DNA of 64,000 nucleotides. Origin: Chlorella sorokiniana. Its lineage: Eukaryota; Chlorophyta; Trebouxiophyceae; Chlorellales; Chlorellaceae. Below the pieces are notes generated by a model. That model did not search any database. It was not told where the DNA came from and saw nothing but the letters and a program-made list of their open reading frames with translations. The stretch is from positions 1,240,001 to 1,304,000 of the forward strand of contig CP084608.1 of assembly GCA_025917655.1 (NCBI GenBank). The letters are read 5' to 3'. Position 1 is the first letter of the stretch. Each line of letters opens with the position of its first letter. Positions 56,718-64,000 of the stretch are shown here, in pieces. A program made the position numbers and the translations under genes.

Positions 56718-57386
56718 ATGGCAAACCCCAACAGAGCCTACACCGACCCCTTCGCCACGTTGGGGTTACCGTCCACAGCCAGCAAAGATGAAGTGAAGCA
56801 GGCGTTCAGAAGGCTCGCCCTCCGCTGCCACCCCGATGTCGACCCAACCCCACAAGCCGCTCAGCGCTTTGGGGACATCAAGCGCGCTGCAGACATGATT
56901 CTGAAAGGGGTGAGCGCAGGAGGAGAAAATTCTTTGTAGGATTGAGTGCAGCACGTGGCGGCTGGCTCGCTGTGGCTTTGTTGTCTGGCTGAAAGCGCGC
57001 CATCTTGGCTGGGCGTGCAGCACGCAGCGAACGCCACCGGCGCGGGTACAGCCAGCGGCCACCATGCTTGGCGGGCATATGCCTCGGCGCCAGGCGACGC
57101 CCGCGGCGAGTGGCGGCTGCTGCGCAGCCGCAACGCTGCGCTGTGGTTCTGTGCCGCGTCGTTTGTCTGCGGCTGGGCCATCTTCTACGGGGCCTTGGTG
57201 TCTCACGAGTGGCTCAGCGGCTACGACTGGATGACGCCCAAGCAGGTCGACCAACGCATTCACCAGCCGTCACTGCGCCGACAGCAGCTGCTGCGGCTCA
57301 TGATGCAGGAGCGGCAGCAGCAAGCGGCAACGCTGCAGCAGCAGCAGCAGCAGCAGCAGCAGTCGCAGCAGCAGAGGCAAGACTAG
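56718..57386 (+). CDS. J-domain (DnaJ-like) membrane-anchored protein with poly-Gln tail
   Basis: Hsp70 co-chaperone candidate. ATG 56718 begins MANPNRAYTDPFATLGLPST; the J-domain runs through SKDEVKQAFRRLALRCHPDV with the Hsp70-activating HPD motif intact, then RFGDIKRAADMILKG. An intron (about 56910-57018) leads to a second exon with a basic region, one membrane segment NAALWFCAASFVCGWAIFYG, then GYDWMTPKQVDQRIHQPS. The tail RRQQLLRLMMQERQQQAAT is followed by about ten Gln coded by CAG and a stop at 57386. About 185 residues. There is no Gly/Phe or zinc region, so it is a type III J-protein. It probably sits in an organelle membrane with the J-domain outside, but topology and Hsp70 partner are not shown. 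Start and HPD are firm; the exact splice is inferred. Confidence 0.82.
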
Positions 57387-57788
57387 CTGTCACGGCATGT
57401 ATCATATGTGCGGCCTCCCTTTCAGTTGTACAGTAACATCGTGTGCCCTTCTGCGTGTGCTTAGCTGGCTGCCATGCTTGAAGCGTTGCTGCCTTGCTTT
57501 GAAATTTTCCCCCACGGATGTCTTTTTCAACAGCAATTGCTGGGTATTGTACCTGTTATCAAGGCTATCTCTGTGAGCAGACGATGCCGATGGGGTGGGA
57601 GGGGTCGAGCAGGTGCGGGAAGGCAGGGTCATATGTGGCCACAGCTGGCGGCTGAAGCCACCACTGCTGAGCTCAGTCGAGCCATGGAGGCTCCTGGTAG
57701 ACCTCATTTTGAAACTTTGTGTCAGTTGAAGGATCGTTTGTGGCGCTTTGCTATTCACTTGCTCTGGCCGCGGCTTGGGAAGGGGCCC
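57387..57788. other. Intergenic region before second DOMON-b561
   Basis: About 400 bp containing the J-protein 3' UTR and the next promoter. The frame of the next gene is open upstream to about 57474, but the signal peptide at 57789 marks the likelier start. Confidence 0.4.
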
Positions 57789-60700
57789 ATGACTCGGGCC
57801 GCCTTTGGACCCGTTCTTGCGCTCTTGTGCGTTCACGCTCTCGTTGGCCATCATGCAGCTAAGGCTGTCGCGCCAAGGGCGCAGGACCTTTCGCAGGTAA
57901 GCCACATCGTGGCAGCAACGTCGCCGGCGCGCTCGCTGGTAGACGCCTGTGACCACTTGCTTCCAGCCAAATGACTCAGTGCTTTCCTGGTCGCGTGCAG
58001 GTGGCAGGAGAATGGCTGGAGCTGGAAATTGAGGGCAGCCACGTTGCCCTGCACACTAGCATGACGTGAGGGCCGGGCCGGCTGGCACCCAACCGCTCCT
58101 CCGTGCCTGTTGCTCACACAACTGCCATGCTGTGCAGGCTGGCCCCTGCGTCGCTGTCTGGAGTGTACCTGCTGCCCCAGCATGTCGACATGCCAGCAGC
58201 GCTGGCGCGCCTGCCCCTGGGCGGCCGCGCACTGGACTGGGAGCAACGGTACCACCGGACCGGCGTCGCTGGTACGGTCAGCGTGCGGGCCGCCCTTCCG
58301 CAGGCTGGCGGCCCCGCGGCGGTGACCCGGGCCGTGGCCTACTGCCAGGGGCCCGCACCAGGCTGCAACGGAGTGTTTGCATCGCAAGGCGACGCGGCAG
58401 CCGACGGCGGCGCCGTTGCGGTCTTCCTGTTTGCGGCCGCACCGCGGCCGCAGCCGACGCCCGGGGCGCCCGCCGCCGGCGCCTGCAGCAGACGCTCAAC
58501 TCGCAGCTGCCCACCCCCACCCCGCTGCCCGACTGCACGCTGGAGGTGGCTGGCCAGGCGACCCTGTTTGAGGGCTGCCAGTCGGTGCCGCTGCGCCCTC
58601 CATCCTCTACCACGTCTTTTACACACTGGAAGAGGCCCCCAGGGCGGCACGCGCTGGATCGGCGGCCTGAAGGTGGACGCGGCGTCCGCGGGAGGAGAGT
58701 GGGCGGGGTGAGCGGCGCCGACCTGCCCTGCGTGGCCGCCGAGCGCGGCCTTTGCCACACCATGCCGCTGCCCCCGCCGCCCCGTGCTGCCGCTGCTCGA
58801 TCACGCGTGCCCGCCCTGCCGCAGCTTTGGCTACCCCCAGAGCCGCAACAGCATGCTGGGAGCCGAGGCGGTGATCGTGAAGGAGTGCGCCAGTTGCCCC
58901 TCGGGCGCTTCCGGTGCGCGCCGCCGCCCCCGCCCCGTGCCTGCAGCCTACGCCGCTCACGCGCTGCCGGTTGGATGCGCGGCGCCTGCACGCCTCTCCC
59001 AGCCTCCTGCCACCCTTCTAAGCCCCGCACCGCTGCCCCCGCCGCCTGCAGTGGACGGATACGAGCTGCGGGGCTATGTGGCGGCCTCAAACGTGGCTGG
59101 CAGCTTCCCGCTCACCGGTGCGCCGCCGCCGCCGCCGCCACCCGCTGCTGGTGGCCCCCGCTCTGTGCCTGCCCCCGCGCAGCACTCGCCTGCCTCCCCC
59201 AGGCTCCCCCACGCCCCCTCGCTTGCCCCTCTGCAGATGCCTCCGCCGCCAAGGCTGCCGACGGCACGCTGGTGGCGCGGTGGACCGTGGACCTGCCCAG
59301 CCGCCAGCTGGACACCCTGCTCTCCTCCCGCTTCGACTTCATCTACGCGGTCGGCGACACCGACGCCCAGGGCGGCCTGCTGACCCACACCGCCGGCGGG
59401 CACCCCTATGGCGGCATGGACATGCGCCTCACAACCGGCATGCCTGTGGCCGCCCCGCGGCAGAACCCATCGCCGCCCCCACACCCCAGGCGCCGGCTCC
59501 CCCAGCGGTGCCAGCCCCAACCCCGCCCGCGGCGGCGGGCCGCCGCGGCGGGCGCCCGGTGTGCGCGCTGCAGCTGGCGGGCGGCGAGACGAGGGAGTTT
59601 GCTGCGTGCACGTCTGTGCCGCGCCTGGGCACCAACTTTGACCTCATGTGGTCGCTGGAGCCGCCCGCGGGCGCCGCGGCGGGCGCCAACGCCTCGCTGC
59701 GGCTGGGCCTGCGCGCCGAGGCGGGGGCTGGGTGGCGGTGGGCTTCCCCGCCGTCCCCGGCCGTATGCTGGGCGCCACCGCCTTCATCCTGAAGACGTGC
59801 CCCGCCCCCGACTGCCCCTCGGGCGCCGAAGTGCGCGACTACTTCCTGGCGGAGCGCTCCTACGCGGGCGTGCAGCCGCCGGGGCCCTGGCGGTGGCGGA
59901 CGCGGCGGCGGTCAGCGCGGACGGCGTGATGCACGGCACAATCACGGTGAGGCTGGCAGGGCTGCCCCTGCACCAGCCCCGCCACGCCCTTCCCACATGC
60001 ACACTCGCAGCACAAGCAGCCTTGGCTGTGCAGGCGGCAGCGCTGTGCGCCGCGCCGCGCCGCCCCTGCGCTGCTGCATCCCACCCCGCCGCCGCTTGCC
60101 GCCGCCCTGCGCCCCCGCAGGTCCAGCTGGACAGCGTGGCGGCCGCCAACCCCGCCTTCCCCATCCTGGTGGCTTCGGGCGGGTGAACTCTGGTGAGGGC
60201 AACTGCTGCGATGCCCCACACTGCTCGCCCAGCGCTGGCTGCCCCAGCCTCCATGCTCCTCCTCTCCTCAGCGCCGTGAACTGCAAAGCATCGCTGGCTG
60301 CACGGCAGCGGTGCCGCCAGCCGGGCCATGGATTGCAAGCACTGTTTGCTGTGCACCCCCGCTGCCTCGGCACGCAGGCGGCGACCTGCTGCAGCACTCT
60401 GCCTACGGCACCTCCACCTCAAACTGGGCCGCCGGCACCAGCGGCGGCGTTGAGGGGGAGCCGTCGAGCATCAACGCCATGAAAAATGTGAGCAGCGGCC
60501 TGGGGCCCTGCCGAGGGCAGAGTCTGTCCCGGTCAAAGAGCGTGTCTGGGGTCGCGCCGCATGCCCAGCGCACGCCTGGCGCAGCGTGCGCGCCGGGCTG
60601 TTCACCGCCGGCACTGATGCGCGTTACCGGCCGCCGCCCGCCCGCCGCAGGCCCACGGCTGGCTGATGGCCATCGGCTGGACGCTCATTCTGCTGGGCAT

Positions 60701-61841
60701 CTTGATGGCCCGCCACGGCAAGGGCGTCAAGCCGCCGCTTTGGTTCCACCTGCACCGGTGAGCCGCCGCGAGGGGGGGGGGGGACGCGCGCACACACAAA
60801 GCCGCTCTGGCACGCCCGTAGCATCAACGCTTGCCCCGGTGCCGCGGTCCCTCTTTGCTGCCGTGCGCTGGCCCTCATTGCCGTGGCCCCCGCCTCCCCC
60901 GCCCTTCCTGCCCTGCAGCGCCATCCAGGTGCTGGGCATGTCGTGCACGCTGTCCGCCTTCGTCATCATCTTTGTGGCGGTGAAGGACGCCACGGGCAGC
61001 AGCGTGTCGGCGTACACCACCCACCGCAACCTGGGCATCGCCGCCATGTCCATGGGCCTGTTCCAGGTCACCGCGCTGGTGCTCAGGTGGGGGCAGGCAG
61101 GCAGGAGGGGTGTGGATCTAAGAGGCGTGGTGATGGCGATGCTGCACATGTGTGTGTGTGTGTGTGTGTGTAGGTGGGGTGTGTGTGAATGGATGGCTGG
61201 TGATGGGGCATGCATCGTTGGCCATGTGAGGGGTTTTGAGGCTCATGCAGGGGGTAGCGAACTGCAGCCTGTGGTGCTCTCCTTCTCTGCGGTGGCCAGA
61301 GGACCCAATGCCTGAGCCCGGCTGCCTCCAACCGCTGCTGTGCAGGCCGCACCCGGGCACCCGCCTGCGCAAGGTGTGGCAGCCAGTGCACCACTGGGTG
61401 GGCCGCGCGGCCGCCGTGGTGGCAGTGGCCAACATTTACGAGTGAGTGCGCCGTGTGTATGCGTATGTGTGTGGTGGTTGTGGTTGTGAAGGTGTGTGTG
61501 TGTGTGTGTGTGGGGGGGGTTGCGCACGTAGCATCCCTCCTGCTCTGCTTGTTGGTACAGCGTGCGCTCACATGGGTGCAAGCCTCGTGCGCCGCTGGCC
61601 GCAGGGGGATCCTCAACGTCCGCGACGTGGGCACCTGGGCGGTGGCCACCTACTCCGTGGTGTTTGGGATCATTGTGGCCGTCGGGCTGGGCCTGGATGT
61701 GTTCAAGCTGGCAGCGGGCGGGACCCGCTTGCTGCAGCAGCGGGCAGCAAGGAGGAGGGCGGGCCGGACACGCCGCCCTCCTCAGAGCCCGCGACCGACA
61801 AGGGCTCAGAGGGCGGCAAGGGGATGGTCAGCGCCGTATGA
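57789..61841 (+). CDS. DOMON-cytochrome b561 membrane protein (copy 2), frame-disrupted
   Basis: Second DOMON-b561 gene. ATG 57789 gives a signal peptide, MTRAAFGPVLALLCVHALVG. Next VAGEWLELEIEGSHVALHTS and LSGVYLLPQHVDMPAALARL; DOMON 1 pieces (ILYHVFYTLEEAP, TRWIGGLKVDAASAGGEWAG, FGYPQSRNSMLGAEAVIVKE, VDGYELRGYVAASNVAGSFP, WTVDLPSRQLDTLLSSRFDF); and DOMON 2 (REFAACTSVPRLGTNFDLMW, AVGFPAVPGRMLGATAFILK). The b561 core has AHGWLMAIGWTLILLGILMA, PPLWFHLHR, IQVLGMSCTLSAFVIIFVAV, TTHRNLGIAAMSMGLFQVTA, VWQPVHHWVGRAAAVVAVAN and VATYSVVFGIIVAVGLGLDV. The four heme-His positions are kept. Frame breaks are frequent: near 58470, 58600, 58630, 59730, 59890 and 61745. The end at 61841 follows the frame with a Ser/Pro/Glu tail; the other frame would end at 61875. 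Either several sequence errors or a decaying copy. Confidence 0.78.
61149..61171 (+). repeat. (GT)n microsatellite in b561 copy 2 intron
   Basis: About eleven TG units about 60 bp after a GTGGGGGC donor. A second GT run with a G8 tail lies at 61491-61519 after the next donor. Confidence 0.9.
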
Positions 61842-62353
61842 GGCGCTGTTGCGGACGCTTGTTGCCGCACATTAAACATTAATCGCACATTTGATCACCA
61901 CCTGTTTTGATGCCATGCCTGACATCAACGTAGCATTTTTAGCCGTGTCGCTCTCTGTGCATTTGCCAAACATTCTTGTTTGCCATCTAACTTCTGTGAC
62001 TCCTTAGAGATGTGGATTCGTCTGGTAGTGTGTCGTGCATTGCGGGACTGGAGCGGATATCACATGCATTGAACTGCCGACGCCAACCTCTTGCCGCCAC
62101 CCACCTCTGCCGCCGTGGCCTCTGGCGCACGCAACATGATGGTCCCAATGTGGGCGGCAGCGCGAGTGCACTCGTCAGGATCAGCCAACGCATGCTAATT
62201 AGCCCGAGTGGCGGTGCACCCTGCATGGGGCGAAACACCTGCCGCGGTACTTGGCCCCCGGGCGGTGTCGGAGGGACCCAGCCTTTCGTGCAATTTATTC
62301 TCAGAGCGTCCGCATGTCGTTTTAGCACGTCGCTGGGGTTCCAAGCCCGCACG
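61842..62353. other. Intergenic region before the lipase-like gene
   Basis: 512 bp. Poorer GC at 61870-62000. No coding signal or named element found. It presumably holds the b561 3' UTR and the next promoter. Confidence 0.4.
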
Positions 62354-64000
62354 ATGCACCAGAGTGTGGGCCGACTTCAACGAAGTCTGCCGTTTTCTCC
62401 TCAGCGCAATAGAACGACAGTAGGATTGCGTACCAAAGCGGTGCTGGCGCCAGCAGATCCCAAGCCGCCCCAGCCCAGCCGCCCGTCACCAGCGGCCCCT
62501 CGAGGACTTTCGGCAGCCCTCATCTCCGTTTTCAGGGGCGGCCAGCGTACCACAGACGCAGAAAATGCAGCGCTTTCGTCCCTGGAGGAAGCAACAACCC
62601 GCCGGGCCCAGGAGGTGAGCATTCTGTCAAACGCCAGCCCTCCAGCCCTCGTCCCTCCAACTCCCCTTCATACCTCCCCTATTCTGCTCCGCGTAACTTA
62701 CTGAGGATCGATACACGGAATGCGGCTGCCGGGGCTGGTGCATAATGGCAGCGCCGGGGCAGAGGCGTACGCGGGGCCAGGGCCGCCGCTGAGTTGAAGG
62801 CTCTTGTATCAGCGCGCAAGCATAGTGTTGCGCGCCTGTTCACAAGAATGGCAGTGATGTCACGCATGGGGGAACAGCATGACTGCCTGGAGGTTTGCTG
62901 TGCCTGCCGCTCTGCCTGTTCTGACGTCGGTTGAGGCGGCCGCCGCCCGCAGGCAGACGCGATGGAGGAGCAGGAGAAGGCGGCAAAGCAGGGGGAGCCG
63001 CTGCCCGACATCCTGCCCTTCCTGCGGCCGGTGGGCGTGCTGGACATGCGCTTCGTGCGCCTGACGTCGTCCCTGTCGGCGTGGACCTACTACATGGACA
63101 AAGTCGACGTGAGCCCCAGGCCGCGTTGACGCTTGCTGCTGCCAGGACGGAGGGAAGGCAACATGCGGATGGCAGCTTTGGCGCTGTCCCTGATGGGCCA
63201 AAGCCGGGGCTGGCGTCTCGCTCTGAGGGGTGCCCAGCTACCTGCCTGAACGCCCTTCTCTGCCCCCGCCGCCCGCAGGCCAAGCGCCTGGCCCGCATGC
63301 ACAACCTCCGCCTCGTCTCCACCTCCAAGGTTTGCGACCTGCGGCTGAGGGAGCCGCGCGCCTCCCCGCCGACGCCGTGGAGTTTGGCGACGCCATGGCC
63401 GCCGATGTGGCGCTGGTGGCCGCCGCGCAGCAGGACATTGCCGCGGGGGCGGAGCGCGGCGGCTGGAGCCCCGCCATGCAGGCCATTGCGCGGGTGGCCC
63501 CCATGGCCCCCAGCAGCAGCGGCGGCAGCCTCGCCAGCCCGCCAAGCGTAGGCTTGGCGGCGGCCGTAACGGGCGAGCCGCCGGTGCCCGCAGAGGCCAT
63601 CCCAGGGGGCCTCGCTGACGACGCGCGCCGCCGCCGCCGCCGCCGCCCTCAGCGGTTGACCGCGTGGCGGCCAGCCTGTCCGCCGCAGCCTCCGCGGCCT
63701 CTGCAGCCGCTCACGGCATCTACACCGCAGCTGTGCCTTACGCTGGTGCGCTGCTGCTTGCTGCGCTCAGGCTGCAGTGGGCTGCTGTTGCTGCTGGCGT
63801 CTCCCCCTCTGAACATTCCTTTGCACCCCTGCCCACCGTCGCCACCGCCCCCTCACGGTGCAGGCCCCTTGGCCAACAACATCAACACCTTCACCGCCTC
63901 GGTCACCTCAGCCCTGCCCGTCCAGTCGGTGGCAGCGCAGCTGCAGTCGGCGGCGGCGGCGGGCCACTCGGGCGCCGTTGCCACCGTGGCCACAGTCAGC
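62354..64000 (+). CDS. Probable plastid class-3 lipase, 5' part (runs off right edge)
   Basis: ATG 62354 begins MHQSVGRLQRSLPFSPQRNR, a Ser/Arg/Pro-rich chloroplast transit-like leader ending near 62614. Exon 2 (from 62953) codes ADAMEEQEKAAKQGEPLPDI, PFLRPVGVLDMRFVRLTSSL and SAWTYYMDKVD; exon 3 begins AKRLARMHNLRLVSTSKVCD. The pattern of a helix, a Tyr-Tyr/Met pair, then a basic helix and GLRFVTSS-like strand resembles the N-terminal region of plant plastid class-3 (PLIP-type) lipases. The GxSxG serine motif would lie beyond the window, so catalysis is not shown. An Ala/Pro-rich low-complexity stretch follows, with frame breaks near 63350 and 63630 and a later exon TFTASVTSALPVQSVAAQLQ. Function is an inference at modest confidence; the gene itself is well supported. 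Confidence 0.5.

Noticed and set aside
57474-57788. Longer N-terminus for the second DOMON-b561
   Set aside because: The upstream frame lacks protein-like features and would place the signal peptide internally; 57789 is preferred.
58066-60186. A single 706-codon open frame on the plus strand
   Set aside because: GC-rich codon bias leaves off-frames open. Only short parts match DOMON motifs, and the rest is Pro/Arg/Ala text across introns. The spliced DOMON-b561 model explains the region.

Overview
The window is nuclear DNA of a green alga, most likely a Chlorella-like trebouxiophyte. Reasons: very high GC, almost every gene cut by many short GT-AG introns (roughly 50-300 bp), CAG-coded glutamine runs and CCG/GGC-coded alanine, proline and glycine runs, TGTAA motifs after several stop codons, and a plant-type gene set (starch branching enzyme, plastid enoyl-ACP reductase, plastid SufB, DEX1). 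No bacterial operons, rRNA, tRNA, transposon or CRISPR array were recognised.

Layout, left to right: a partial Q/E-rich repeat protein (+, 1-296, frame open to 470); a DysF/Pex24-like membrane protein (-, 731-5940); an SLC35F-type transporter (+, 6647-8627); an AAAP amino-acid transporter (-, 9046-12067); a doubtful ORF (-, about 12148-12577); a head-to-head histone pair, H2A.X (-, 12992-13837) and H2B (+, 14057-14921); starch branching enzyme (-, 15330-20910); dihydrolipoamide acetyltransferase E2 with a mitochondrial presequence (+, 21764-24432); SufB (-, 24781-28146) head to head with a TrmL-like tRNA methyltransferase (+, 28310-29618); aldehyde dehydrogenase (-, 30134-34072); enoyl-ACP reductase (-, 34763-37174) head to head with a TMEM120-like protein (+, about 37425-39943); a Gfo/Idh/MocA oxidoreductase (-, 40179-42574); DEX1 (+, 43030-48830); a DOMON-cytochrome b561 (+, 49491-53359); WRAP53/TCAB1 (-, 53770-56299); a J-domain membrane protein (+, 56718-57386); a second DOMON-cytochrome b561 (+, 57789-about 61841); and the 5' part of a probable plastid class-3 lipase (+, 62354 to the right edge).

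Genes mostly alternate in strand, giving short divergent promoters (H2A.X/H2B 219 bp, SufB/TrmL 163 bp, ENR/TMEM120 about 250 bp) and 235-515 bp convergent 3' gaps. Functions are mixed housekeeping: plastid starch, fatty-acid and Fe-S metabolism, mitochondrial pyruvate oxidation, chromatin, telomerase RNA handling and membrane redox. The neighbourhood is not a pathway cluster.

The points most worth a second look are: an inverted second copy of a DEX1 exon just past DEX1, whose base substitutions are almost all synonymous; an E2 whose catalytic His position is Asn; an intron-containing H2A.X/H2B divergent pair; related Q/E repeat expansions in DEX1 and the left-edge gene; and many single-base reading-frame breaks, mostly at C or G runs, which look like sequence errors but are densest in the second b561 gene. 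Exon structures were read by eye from frame continuity and splice signals. Gene ends are firmer than every internal junction.
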